From NCBI RefSeq assembly GCF_039555335.1, contig NC_092628.1, forward strand, positions 96,786,536 to 96,850,535: 64,000 nucleotides of DNA, read 5' to 3'. Every line of letters starts with the position of its first letter. The stretch's first letter is position 1. A program made the translations under genes and the position numbers. The notes under the pieces are model-generated. The model did not search any database. It was given only the letters and a program-made list of their open reading frames with translations, and was not told where the DNA came from. The DNA comes from Amphiura filiformis. Lineage: Eukaryota > Echinodermata > Ophiuroidea > Amphilepidida > Amphiuridae. This document shows positions 10,286-21,255 of this stretch, piece after piece.

Positions 10286-11056
10286 TTATTTATGTGTGAC
10301 TTTTGCTCTCATTTTAATTTTTGGTTCTGTTGCGGTTTCTTCTTTTCCTACACCTACGAGAAGACCCAGATTGGCCAGGGTTCTATTTTGAGTCCTTGGA
10401 AGAGAGCATGCAACAGTATTTGATCCAATCATATCGGACACGTGCAAGGTAGCATTGAAAAGATTGCTGCTATTATTATTAACAGGCACCTGGTACTGTA
10501 TCTTGACTGTATCATCAGTTAGGTCCTTCAAGATTGGCTTCAAGTTCAAGTCATCACTTGATGCACTCAGATTCAAAGCAATGTTGTGTATTTCATCAAG
10601 TAGAGATAATCTTGGATGTGATGTAATATCCCAGTCTATATAGAATTTGTTATCCTCAGACATGAATGTACAGGTTCCATTTATCCCCTCAATTAGAATG
10701 GTAGTATAAGAGACATGGTTTATTTGTCCATTGTTCAATATCTCTATGCAAGTGAGGTTCTGTTTGTTCAACTCTGTAGTGGCTGGGAAAGACGCAGAGT
10801 AGCGTATGCGGGATCCTAGGCGTACCTTTGTAGTATTTAAAACATTCCCTGCCAGCGTGATATTAACTGTGTTACCAGTCCGAGTAGAGCATATAGATGT
10901 TTCAGTGTCTCCGTTGCTTACAATACATGTTGGTGTTGACTGCAAAAAACTGCATCCATTGGTTACAGAGAATATGCACATAGTTATTAGAATTAAAGTG
11001 GATAATTTTGAACTCATAAAACGTTTATGATGTGTTGACATGTTCAGCATTTCCAT
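10286..11056 (-). CDS. Predicted secreted N-glycosylated protein, family unknown
   Basis: The frame from ATG 11056 encodes 256 residues. A more natural start for secretion is the fourth methionine, MSSK at about 11017, which is directly followed by the hydrophobic segment LSTLILITMCIFSVTNG. That looks like a cleavable signal peptide. The mature part has six cysteines and about ten Asn-X-Ser/Thr sites, and no second membrane segment. A splice-acceptor-like sequence (TTAATTACAG) lies just upstream at about 11105, so a 5' exon may exist. AATAAA at 10285-10290 overlaps the stop codon, implying a very short 3' UTR. The overall look recalls an extracellular Ig-like or receptor-ectodomain fragment, but I do not recognise the family. 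It could also be a single terminal exon of a longer gene. Confidence 0.6.
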   Translation of the reverse strand: MEMLNMSTHHKRFMSSKLSTLILITMCIFSVTNGCSFLQSTPTCIVSNGDTETSICSTRTGNTVNITLAGNVLNTTKVRLGSRIRYSASFPATTELNKQNLTCIEILNNGQINHVSYTTILIEGINGTCTFMSEDNKFYIDWDITSHPRLSLLDEIHNIALNLSASSDDLNLKPILKDLTDDTVKIQYQVPVNNNSSNLFNATLHVSDMIGSNTVACSLPRTQNRTLANLGLLVGVGKEETATEPKIKMRAKVTHK

Positions 11057-13097
11057 AACCTTTTTTTCCTGTCCGCAAAATTTGTCAATCACACGTCACA
11101 GTTCTGTAATTAAGCAAAAAAATGTTGAATGATTAATTTGAGATTTCTTGTTTGAATTACATCTACAGTATTTACTCTATTCACTGATGTAGTGATGTTA
11201 GTATCCATTGGTTACTAGTTCAAGCTTAGGCTCATACACCTATTCCGAATTATGATATATACCATCGGCTTTGTGTTGTGATCATCTCGATCAGTGGTTC
11301 ATTACAAAGAAAGCATGAGCCAGTTGACCTTGTAACCGTCATATTCTAACAAACACTATGCCAGTGAATTAGCTTTAACACCTGAAAATACCACAAGGAT
11401 AACCACTGCGCATGCATGAATCCCAGGTGATGCGATGACACAATCACCCTATGTGCTATATGCTCAGGGAATCGCTGGCCGGGGCAGCAAAACCTCTGTC
11501 ACTACCTGTGGGTGATCATGTGCCTGGCATGCAATGGAGCAAACTGCAACTTTTGAATTGGCATCTTGCTTGAGTTTTTGGATAGTCTTGTCTTTATTTT
11601 TTGAATGAATGAGGTATTAAATTTGATTTAAAAGATGTAGCTATAGGCTGCTGGTCTCATTGGCTGCTGGTTCCATTTATGGCATAATCTGTCTTTGTTT
11701 AGGATATACAGGGGGTGAACATATTTTAATAGTTTAAAAACTGGTACCAATTCTTTTGTGCACGCTATACATTTACATTGAAAAATGTTAAATTTACATT
11801 AGAACAGGTTTTAAACCTCAACTTACCTCAGGTAACCAAACACTAGCACTAATACACAACTTCATAAGATGTAATAATACTCTTTATGATACAAAAGCAG
11901 TTCTGTATGAGATATAAGTGAAGCAGTCCTTTTCTCTAGTGTGATGCTATATATGTAAATGATTTTTTTCTTGTAGTATTGGTAAATTCCTAACCAAAAA
12001 AAAACCCCAACATTTTTAGTATCAAGGTATTTTCCCAGTAATTATTTTTGTACTTAACTCCAAGACTACATACATGTATGTTTGTGATCTTGCCAAAAAA
12101 AGGTTTCCCATTATAGCAGTGATGTATGTTTTCTGACAGCTAGTGATTTCATCACCTGATGCCCTCAGGGCAAGCTGATTCATAGCCTTATAAAAGTAGT
12201 AACTTTGGTATTTTGAGAATGAATCAGTAAGAAATGTTGTTAACCTTGTCTAATATTTACTGCTTTTTCAAATGGGTTTTTTTAGTTTTTAGCAACATAC
12301 AAACCTAAGCTTTTGCTGGTTTTTAAAGATATTAATCATGTGTTTTTGTATTTTATGTTGTACAGGGCTGTGTGATCTTTTGTATAAATCACTTTATAAA
12401 ATGTTTATGACTAAATCTCAAAATGTAATACAGCTCATTCATCAATGTGTTTGATAAAACATTGACATCATTTGAATTCTTTGGTGAATTCTTTGGTGAT
12501 TCTTTGGTGAGTCAAATATGGTATATTTAAAAAATAAAAATATGAAAACAGTAGAATGATGAAATTATAGTGTCTTGAAATATTTTACAAATACTATTGA
12601 CAGCGTTTGCGATTCGACATCGGCATGTAAAAATTGTAAAAAAAAAACTTTTCCTGACCGAACGACCTAATTTCTGAAAGTGATTTGAGGACAAGCAGGA
12701 GTGTCCCACACGCCATGTACGTACTGTGTTTTGATTGAACATCGTCTACGCGTTCGACTAATATTTCCATCGTAATAATTAAACGATGATTCAGTGCGTT
12801 TTATTAAAAATCTCTGATTTTGACTAAACTACAGCACATCTAGAGTCTTGATTTTTGCTGGGTATATGTTAGTTTAATAATGTACAGTATAATTGTGTAA
12901 AAACAGAATTTTGAAAAATATTGAGGACATCCTCCTCAGCAAATATTACATGGTTTTAACCAACCAAAGTGTTATAAACTAAACCAGAGACAGCATACAC
13001 AAAATATACAAATAACAATGATATGTACATGGCCAATTGTCAATTTTTGATGATTTTTCAAATGTTTATTAATTTTATTCCTGTTATTTTCTTGCAG
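11057..13097. other. Intergenic region upstream of MRPL43
   Basis: It holds a SINE-like repeat at 11404-11530 and a short tandem of GAATTCTTTGGT at about 12474-12508. A less AT-rich patch with CpGs near 12600-12780 could contain the MRPL43 promoter or a non-coding first exon. I cannot place a transcription start. Confidence 0.4.
11404..11530 (+). repeat. SINE-like dispersed repeat, copy 1
   Basis: GCGCATGCATGAATCCCA, then ATGCTCAGGGAATCGCTGG and GGTGATC.TGTGC, are shared in the same order with 40745-40870. The second copy continues into GGATCGAATCCTGG, a Pol III B-box-like word. That suggests a tRNA-derived short element. Confidence 0.55.
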
Positions 13098-13119
13098 CTT
13101 CTGCACTGTAACCGCCATA

Positions 13120-16100
13120 ATGTCTCTGACTTCAAGTGTTATAAGACCTACTGGGTATCTTTCTTCAATACTTCAGAATGGTGTAGGGAGATATGTCTGT
13201 CAGTTACAAAGATTAACGTTCCAGTTTCACAAATCATCAAAGGAAGCCATGGTGTCCGTAAGCTCTAAACTAAAATCAGGGAAACAGATCGGGGGTAACT
13301 TTTATTTGGGGTAGGGGATGGCACAGGTTTTCAAAAGTGGGAACTGAATCGCGTATGAACTGGGGGGGGGCTTGAGGTACTACTGTATACTTTATGTGAA
13401 ATGAGACCTTGAATAACTACCAGAAGCCAAAATAGGGTTTGAAGAACTGACAACATTAGGAACGGGAACCTAAAGAACTGAACAACAGTTTTGTGTGCAT
13501 TCAAGTTTTGAAAATATAAATCTTTTTTTTAATTGTGCAAAGAATTTTTTTTTTCAAAGGCCATTTATATAAGTCACAATTTAATTAGAGAATAAGCGAT
13601 AGGATTTTTATTTTGCCTATCCTCTACCGTGTGATAGACGACAGGCATGCAGGTCCAATATTTTGAGTAGTGGATGCCGGCAGCCGGTATCCACTACGAT
13701 AACAAATATTGGACCTGCCTGTCGCTCATCATAGGTAGAGGATAGGCAAAATAAAAATTCCTATCGCTTATTCTCATTCTTAGTCAGTTAAATATTATTT
13801 TAATAACTGTAAACAATTTTTTAAAGCAAAAACTAAGTTACCGTCATAAAAACTCCCTCATTATAAAATGAACGAAACTTGTTTACAACTTTCACGTATT
13901 CTGTTGCGACGCTGCTAGCGCGTCGCGTATTCCGCACTAGTTCACGCATACATCGCGATACATACGCCAAGCACCTCTACAAGCGTGTAAAGCATTATCA
14001 AGACGCATGGTGACGTGGGGTCGCTCTACGGCCTGATAAACGGCACCAAATATTGCGATTGTCCAATCAAAAATGTGTCTACGAACTAGACCACTCCCAC
14101 TGACTAAGAATATAAATTCAAGTAACTTGAAGTTACAATAAAGAGGTAGATGCAGTGGTGTTTAAAAGTGAAACTGTCCATCCATGCCGACTTTGATAAC
14201 ACTTAATCATTGGTCACATTATCTTAAATCATTGATCATAAGGCTGAATACAGTAGTTAACACAATGCTACATAGTAAATATGATCAACGGTTTGACCAA
14301 AAACAGTCATATTATAACATATAATGTGATATGAATTCAACCAATCAAGTGACAAGGATTATAAAAAAAAGCCACATCCTACTTTCTAAGTTGGGATGAG
14401 AAACAGTACATTTTTAATGAAGCATAATCCTTAAATTGTACAAAGTGCTATAATTAAAGACAGAGATAAAAACAATTTATCGCGTCTGATGTCACTGTCA
14501 ATTACGATCCTTGATTGGTTTACACAGGTTAATCAGCGCGAGATCTATCTGGTGCTGATCGGAGAAAAGGAATAGCAGCAAATGGCGAAAAATTACGTAT
14601 TACTTTTACAAGGCAAAATCAGCTTTTCTAGGCATGGTGCCTTCACCAAAGAAAGTTTCCTACGATAAAGACATAACATTTGAGATGGTTTGCATGTCGA
14701 AAGGTGCAAAATTAACAATAAGGCGCCCGGTTATAAATCCGCGTTCAGCAAGTCATCATCACGATTGAGTTTGATTGACAGGTGACGTCAGACGCGATAA
14801 ATTGTCTTTATCTTTGTCTTTCATTATAGAACCAAGTTAAGTATTCCTCTTCCCTTACCATATCAACCTGTTTTACAGAGAGTCATTTGTTCCAATGATT
14901 AATTGATACACCAAGATATATGAATGAACCCCTAAATTCATCTCCTACATGGCATGTACATTACTTATAATAAAACAATCTACCTCTATTATATTTCTAA
15001 TGGCAATCTCCTCTCACACCACTATCACATAATATATAACATTTACAAAATTTTTACATACCCAAAATATGAGTACCATTTACCAACCAGGAAAGATGAT
15101 GATGTGAAAGATGGTTGATCACTAGTAAGATTGAATTGAATAGTCTAACTACATAGTATGTATACCAAAATCAAGTGGTTACAAATGGGGATTCCCCATG
15201 AAATGTCCACCTCCGGTTATAATAAACCGACAAATCCTAGCTAGTTTTGTTTTGGTTGAGAAAACCCCATGGCCATAGTACCCTGGGAACATGTGTATGA
15301 GAGACCAGATTTTAATCTGTTTCCAGATATTTTTTTTCCAACTTCAAGATTTTTACTACACTTGTTGTGTACAAAATTAACAAAAGTATGTATGGTTTAA
15401 ATAATTTCAGATTTTTTTAGCTGTTCCAGACCCTCCGTTTGCCAAAAACAGATATTTTTTCAAAGACACACTCTCCGGCCTGCCTGGGAATGAAGCCCAG
15501 TCTGGAGCTGTCCAGGAAGTAGTTGGAAGTAGTTGGAGTAATATTTCTTTAGCGTTACCAGTACATATTGCATGTTATTTTATTTGTTATTTCATATTAT
15601 AATGCAAAGATTCCCCTGGAAAATTCCCTCTTCACTTTCACGGTCAATAAGTGCATTCAGACTACTTTTCTTGCAATATTATTAAGCCTTAAAACAAGTC
15701 CTGACCAGTTTACAGTTTTATGAGAAAACTGATATTGCATGTAGGCCTACATATTTCACATTATAATGCAAAGATTCCCCTTGAAAGTTCTTCTTCACTT
15801 TCATGGTGTATTGGGCTAAACTTGCCAGTTGACAAAACATTACATTTTTTCTTGCATATTTAATGACCCCGTGACACAACGTGCAATTACAGATTTTTGT
15901 TTTTGTTACTTTTTGACAAATTGGGCATGCAGTTAGTGTGTATACAAGGTTTCAGACCTCTCTCTCTCTTTTTATAAAGAAGGTACAGACTCCCAAAAAT
16001 TATTTAAAGGGCAACTTTTGGGTCCAAATTTAGACCCCCTACTCCACCTTTAAATGGCTGCCACAGAAAATCCGTAAGAGCTACAGACCTCGAACTTGCT

Positions 16101-17347
16101 GGTTTGTATTATTTTTACAGGTACAACATATGAGTAAAATATAAAGCAAATCTGAGGGGGTCAGGTGGGGGGCCTCCTTGATATGATATGGAGTGACCCG
16201 TATACAGACTACTTTTCTACACCATGTTGAGATGGGTGTGTGTGCACTGTGCAGGCACGAAATTTTGTTCCTGATTTAAAAAAACAAAACAAAATGGGGG
16301 GTGCACTAAAATGTGAACTTAAAAATTCAATCGGTTATACCATTTTCCACCCTGATGTGACACTGGCGTATACACGCACACACTTGAAGACATCACATAA
16401 ATGCACACGTGAAACAGCTGCCTCAACACATTGATGTCACTGCCGCATCAGGTTGAAAAATGGTATAGGTGCTGAAGCAATGATTAATGTAATGTACCAA
16501 TGTTTTAATAATTACTTCTTACTGTTAATTTCATAACAGGGAATTTGTTGAACAAGATATAGTGGATTTTGCCAAACAAAATCCACAAATAGTGCTCTAC
16601 GTCACACCTCATGAAAAATACAGGGACCCAAAAGTTGTTGCAGAATTCTGTAAGTATGTCTTGGAAGGTACAAATTTCATCATGTTATAATGCAATTTAT
16701 CTGAACTTTGTTTTTGATATAACCTTATCTTTATGGTTTTACAATGGCTCCTTGTCATCGTTCAGAAATTTTAGCCAAATCAGGCAGGCAAAGATTTTTT
16801 GGATTGCTTCTTAACTCTGTCAATACCATAGCAAATGGTTCCAGCCAAGAATTGAACCTCAGACCTCATTCACCAGAGCCATGTACTCAACCAATCAGGA
16901 GATAACCAGAAGGTTGTATTCAATCATGCCATCTTTGTTATTCTTTACTCTCAAACCTGCTGCATTCTTAATTCTAACCATATTTTTCTTCTGTTTGGTG
17001 TTTTCTCCGCTACAGTAAATGGCAATGTCAGAAAAGTGCATCTTCTAAACAAGCCTCGTGATGAGGTCTTAAAAGACGTAGAGCTACTGAGCGCACAGTC
17101 TGGACGCGACATCATCAAGATGCGCAAGTGGTGGCATACAGACAATCCAAGTGTGCAGGGCATGTGGCATCCGTTTACAAACAAACCTACAAACTTAAAT
17201 GTAGCTGAATTCCCCATGAAAAACCCAAGTCTGCAAGTGAAAGCTAGGCATACTAAGTTATCTGAAGAAGTAATGGACAATCTACGAAAAGAACTGAAAA
17301 GCAATGAATGTGATGTGAAAAAGGTAGAGTCAAGTCATGAAAGCTGA
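13120..17347 (+). CDS. MRPL43: Mitochondrial ribosomal protein L43 (three coding exons)
   Basis: Coding exons: 13120-13257, 16540-16649 and 17016-17347 (TGA 17345-17347). The protein belongs to the L51/S25/CI-B8 thioredoxin-like family and is a component of the mitochondrial large ribosomal subunit. Exon 1 contains NGVGRYVCQLQRLTFQF. Exon 2 encodes EFVEQDIVDFAKQNPQIVLY and the VVAEF joint. Exon 3 encodes LNGNVRKVHLLNK, then HTDNPSVQGMWHPFTNKP, the most conserved stretch of the family. The last 60 residues are charged and lineage-specific. An acceptor (TTGCAG) 22 bases before the ATG indicates a 5' UTR intron. Exons 2 and 3 join in phase. Exon 1 ended at the strong donor GTAAGC (13258) is two bases short of the phase exon 2 needs, while another frame there reads GSHGVR, as expected before EFVE. 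Using GTAGGG at 13311 would restore the frame with about 18 extra residues. Identity is near certain; exon 1's 3' end is not. Confidence 0.9.
13588..13776. repeat. Long hairpin (inverted repeat with about 80-base arms)
   Basis: GAATAAGCGATAGGATTTTT at about 13588 is mirrored by AAAAATTCCTATCGCTTATTC at about 13755-13776. The arms stay complementary through GCCTATCCTCTACC and GGTCCAATATTTG. The centre is a short GC-rich loop with CCGGCAGCCGG. The near-perfect pairing indicates a recent foldback-type MITE. Confidence 0.8.
13777..14113. mobile_element. Inverted-repeat element adjoining the hairpin
   Basis: ATTCTTAGTCAGT at about 13778-13790 is mirrored by ACTGACTAAGAAT at about 14099-14111. The interior is unusually CpG-rich (around 13900-14050, including GCTAGCGCGTCGCG) compared with its surroundings. 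Together with the adjoining hairpin it resembles the hairpin-plus-inverted-repeat arrangement at 36397-36920. Confidence 0.55.
14449..14828. mobile_element. MITE with TATAATKAAAGACARAGATA termini, copy 1
   Basis: The left end TATAATTAAAGACAGAGATA is mirrored at the right by TATCTTTGTCTTTCATTATA. Next inside come GTCTGATGTCA and TGACGTCAGAC. A second copy, in the opposite sense, is at 30658-31080, sharing the internal words GGCGCCCGGTT and TTTGCACCTTTTAA. A TA target is likely. Confidence 0.8.
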
Positions 17348-17397
17348 TTATGACATGAATATGAATGTCAGTCATTCAGAGTTGCAGAGTATTGAGG

Positions 17398-17743
17398 TTA
17401 AAACGGCACTTCATGATCCACAGCCTAACCTCATCCCCCCCCCCCCACTTAATCCAAAATAGTTGAGACTTTTATACCATCAGAAAGCAGCGTTTGTGTG
17501 CATAAACTTTCTTACAGATTTAGTTGTTTTACAAAGATATCGGATATCAGGCTGTCAACAGCTCAAAATTACAACACAGTGGCCTGTTGAGTGCTAGCTG
17601 TAATACATGGAATTTTGCACAACTGCCAAATTCAATTTTCGAATCGACCGAAATTGTGGAAATTTTTTTTGTGTGGCTATCTTTCGAACCATATCTTACA
17701 TGTATAGAAAGAGAATGCTAAAATTACAAAACACTCCCTGTAA
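17398..17743. mobile_element. TTAA-target MITE, diverged copy
   Basis: It begins TTAAAACGGCACTTCATGATC and ends ACAAAACACTCCCTGTAAG. Parallel internal words such as CCACAGCC, GTTGAGA and AATTACAACAC match the neighbouring copy at 17797-18132. It lies within what should be the 3' flank of MRPL43, starting 50 bases after the stop codon, so it may form part of the 3' UTR. Confidence 0.7.
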
Positions 17744-17796
17744 GTTTTTCATGCACAGCACTATGCAACATACCATTTAACCGGTTCTCAGGTTAA

Positions 17797-18132
17797 AGGG
17801 GCATTTCGTGATCCACAGCCTCATCCCCACTTTTCTCAAAAAAAGTTGAGATTTTTATATCACTGGAAACCTCTGGCTACATAATGTTAATGTACAAAAT
17901 ATTTCTTGCAGATTAATTCGCTTTCCAAAGGTATCGTGAAATTTGAATTTCGTTCTGGTGCACCAGAACGAAATTACAACGCATTGTCTATGGAGCAGTG
18001 TAATACACATAATCATGCATAACCCGCAAACGCAAAATCGGAATCAACTGAAATTTTGGGAATAGGCTTTTTTCGTGGATATGTACTGAAAAATGTCATA
18101 AAAAGAGGATGCTAGGATCACGAAATACTCCT
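17797..18132. mobile_element. TTAA-target MITE, better preserved copy
   Basis: TTAA at 17793-17796 is followed by AGGGGCATTTCGTGATCC. The right end GGATCACGAAATACTCCT is followed by TTAA at 18133-18136. The inverted termini pair over about 20 bases. A perfect internal palindrome TCTGGTGCACCAGA lies near 17955. Its adjacent relative at 17398-17743 is in the same orientation. Confidence 0.85.
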
Positions 18133-18540
18133 TTAAACAAGTAAGATCGCATTCTAGATGATAAAGTGGGAACCATGCAGTTCCCGGTGCTATAACTTCA
18201 TCATGTAGCAGAGTACAATGTATCTTGCTATACTTTATATTGAGAGCCATGTGAATAGCAGTCTGCTGCACATGGAAAACTTGCCTCCATCGTTGTTGGG
18301 CAGGGAAAACGTCATGTGTCATTGGCCCCTGAACATGTTTAATGCAAAACCTCCAATGTAACCTCTTGACAATTTTGTTTTAAACATGTTCAAGGGCTAC
18401 AAGTACATTGGAGTTTTTTTATGTATATCACAGTTGGTTGATATTGAAAACAATATTGTTTGGCAAGGTAGCCATCATAGAATTGCTTACATTGTGAGTA
18501 AATTACAGAAATATTATGATAATCATTTGTAAGAATCAAG

Positions 18541-18995
18541 GGTGGAAGTAAAATTCTGACATTATTTTGTCACATCTTTTAATCCAAATTGATCAGAATT
18601 ATGCTCTTCCTGCAGTATTTTTAACTTTGTCAATGCTAGAGGGAATTGCATAGCAGAAAATGAGAATCATTTGAGTGTTATTGTTGTTTTGGACCTCAAT
18701 GATGTGTATGAATCAATGGGAAAGGGCTAACATTCTGACATTACAATGTATTTTGTAACATCGTTAATTCCAAATTGATCAGAATTATGCTCTTTTCGTG
18801 GTATAATTTACTTTTAGTCAAAGTGAAAATATAAAGCTGACATCCGTCATCCATCTAACAAAACATGACAAGAATCATTTGATGGTTGCAAAAGTAAAAT
18901 TCTGACATAAAGAATGTATCCATCTTTTAATCCAAATTGATCAGAATTGTGCTCTTCCTGCAGTATTTTTACTTTTAGTCAATTTGAGTGGAAAA
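18541..18995 (+). repeat. Three-copy degenerate tandem repeat, about 170-178 base period
   Basis: The block AAATTGATCAGAATTATGCTC with flanking AAAATTCTGACAT and TTTTACTTTTAGTCAA recurs starting near 18548, 18726 and 18894. The copies have diverged by substitution and small indels. No coding function is apparent. Confidence 0.75.
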
Positions 18996-19016
18996 TGTCT
19001 AGCAGGCAGGTAAGAC

Positions 19017-19153
19017 TTGACTGCACAGTGCCAGAAGTAGATAAGCTCAATAGCTGTCATGTATTAGATGAGTACAATAAACTGTGTGTAAATTGTTTGC
19101 CAAATGTTCACAGGGCAGCTATTGCACTTACCCACTTCTGGCACTGAGCAGTC
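19017..19153. mobile_element. Small MITE with CTTGACTGC...CAGTGCCAGAAGT inverted termini
   Basis: The left end TGACTGCACAGTGCCAGAAG and right end CTTCTGGCACTGAGCAGTCA are inverted copies. Just inside are TAGATAAGCTCAATAGCTG and CAGCTATTGCACTTACCCA, also related by inversion. It is 137 bases long and non-coding. Confidence 0.75.
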
Positions 19154-19174
19154 AAAGTTGGAAGTGGTTGATCT

Positions 19175-19354
19175 ATAGTTTGTTTCACCTCAAGTTTGGT
19201 AGTGATGTCAGTGACTTTGCATGGTTGTGCCGCAAGTGCCCAGACATACGGCCTTTGCACACATATGTATATGCCCTGTTGGATAAGGTTAACATAAACA
19301 ATCCAAAATAATCCACCTACATCACAACCAAACATAAGGTGAATAAGTTTAGAG
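19175..19354. mobile_element. MITE with TTTCACCTCAAGTTTGG termini, diverged copy
   Basis: CACCTCAAGTTTGGTAGTGA at the left is mirrored at the right by TCACAACCAAACATAAGGTG. Its left end matches the element at 22761-22961, so the two belong to one family or share a transposase. Confidence 0.65.
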
Positions 19355-19462
19355 TCCAATATTACATTGATTTTTTATGTCTTGATGCAGTGGTCATGTA
19401 GGTGAAACAAAGTTTGAATTCTATGTCTTGATGTAATGATCATGTGAAATAAATGTGAACTA

Positions 19463-19729
19463 ATTTGTGACCCACTCTGACGAAACCCGCCATAAGTCGC
19501 ACTCAGCCATTTCGAGATACGGCGAGTCAAAGTTGGGAAAGGGGTGAAAAACCTTGCAGATTTCGTTTTTCAGTTTTTATTATTTTTTGATTCCGTTATA
19601 TGTTTACTTTAACCTACCATTGAAAACAAAATATTTTTTACATCTAAAGCACCCAAATCTAGCATTTTCTGAGCCAAAATGTTCAAAATTAGTGACTTAT
19701 GTCTGGTTTTGTGGGAGCGGGTCACATTT
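19463..19729. mobile_element. MITE with TTTGTGACCC termini
   Basis: TTTGTGACCCACTCTGACGA at the left and GGTTTTGTGGGAGCGGGTCA at the right are imperfect inverted repeats. They are extended inward by CATAAGTCGCA and AGTGACTTATG. Confidence 0.7.
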
Positions 19730-19925
19730 ATCACACACATTCAAAACAAAGCAGGGTTTTGGCCGTTAAACTGTATGTGATCTTCAAATTACAAGAATGG
19801 AAAGTTTGCACCAACACTGTGCAACAATATTGAACTTATTATTTTGATATGCGGTGTACTGATTTGTAGGTTGTGCATGTGGCACAAAAAGGTTCATACA
19901 TGCAGATCACAACTTATGATACTAC

Positions 19926-21255
19926 AGGCTAACTCCACAGAAATGGTACATTTTCATAAATTTTAAAAGTTCATTCAATGCTTCCAAGTTATTGTTTCCT
20001 GGAAAGTAGACTTACAAAGCTTTCAGAAACCACTTTTGTTTTTTGCCTTGCACAATTTAATATATTTTTATGACAATTTGAAGTAGTGGGAACTGGAACA
20101 GGTTTGTGTATCCCTAATTTTGCAGGAAATTGCTGATCTTATGAGTATTGCTGATCCCAGTGTACATGCACAAAAGATATGTATTAGTGGTTTAATATCA
20201 GCTTTGATATCTCTACTGCAATTCCAGAAAAAAATTTAAACCCATCAGTAACATCATAAATGTATACTACGGCCTTCAAATGTGGGTATTGAAATGTCCC
20301 GTCTGTCACAGAAAAACATCGAAAAGTTGTTTATTTTATATATTTTAATATATTTTTTGTTCAAAACTTAATTCCTATCTCATATCAAGTAGGCCTCATA
20401 TAAAAAACAAAGTAAAATTGTTCACTGACATTTAGTATAGAAGATATTCCATATCAAAATGTGTCCGTCTGTCACATTTTAGCATTCTTACCATGTACAA
20501 TCAAATGGGGGGAAATTTTCAAGTCGGAAATTTTTGGTTTTTTACTTCAGATTCATATTCTGCACTAAATTTTGGCAAATAAAAAATGATTTAATGCTCA
20601 TTTTGACAATTAAAATTCCATCGGGCAGTCAAACCATTGTAAACACTAAAATTTGATCTTTTTCATGGGTACTGGCTGTTTGAGGTTGACTCCCTTCGCA
20701 TGAGAGGCCTCAAATGATGTTTAAGGTAATATTTTATCATGATTAGATGTTGTTTGTAATTTCTGTATGAAAATAAATCCCACAAAGTATATTTGAGCAA
20801 CTGACCATTGCTCTAAAGAACACTGTAAAAAATGTTCAAAAATGGTCCCGTCTGTCACGTCCCGTCTGTCACGACTTTGGCGAGCCCAGGTATAAAAGTC
20901 TCAGCTTTGTATTTTTTGAGTATGATGTTTACTGACAGTTTATGTACCAATGTTTAATTTTGACAGCATTTTTCAATAAATCTCACTTGAGAACAGATAG
21001 AGTTTTGCAAGAATGTACTTTTTTTTTTAAATGGGTGCTTTTTCCGTCCGTCTGTCACGCTGTATTTCAATTTGCAACCATACAGCCATTGAATCACTTG
21101 GTTTCATCTTGTGTGTTTTAAATTAAATTATGACATGTTCTCTTTGACTTGGAGTATAACAATTTGGGATATGTCTTGTAGATTTTTTTGTTGAGGCATT
21201 TGAAGAAAAAAAAGAGCCTATCTAAATGTCCCGTCTGTCACGCTGGAGTTAGCCT
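19926..21255 (+). mobile_element. 1.33 kb non-autonomous element with six direct (T/C)CCGTCTGTCAC motifs
   Basis: The ends are AGGCTAACTCCA (19926-19937) and TGGAGTTAGCCT (21244-21255), perfect 12-base inverted repeats. Inside, all in the plus orientation, the 12-base motif occurs at 20298-20309, 20464-20475 (TCCG variant), 20847-20858, 20861-20872, 21047-21058 (TCCG variant) and 21230-21241. Two of these form an immediate tandem pair, and the last lies two bases from the right terminus. No transposase frame is visible. The superfamily is unclear; a target duplication could not be set with confidence. Confidence 0.7.

Larger units (their letters stand above)
13258..16539 (+). other. MRPL43 intron 1 containing several MITEs
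   Basis: An intron of about 3.3 kb. It includes the hairpin at 13588-13776, the inverted-repeat pair at 13777-14113 and the MITE at 14449-14828. The rest is AT-rich. Two near-identical words TATAATGCAAAGATTCCCC occur at about 15597 and 15761, so a short local duplication is present. Confidence 0.6.

Noticed and set aside
18541-18995. Possible CRISPR-like array because of evenly spaced repeats
   Set aside because: Only three long, diverged copies in a eukaryotic genome; it is an ordinary tandem repeat.
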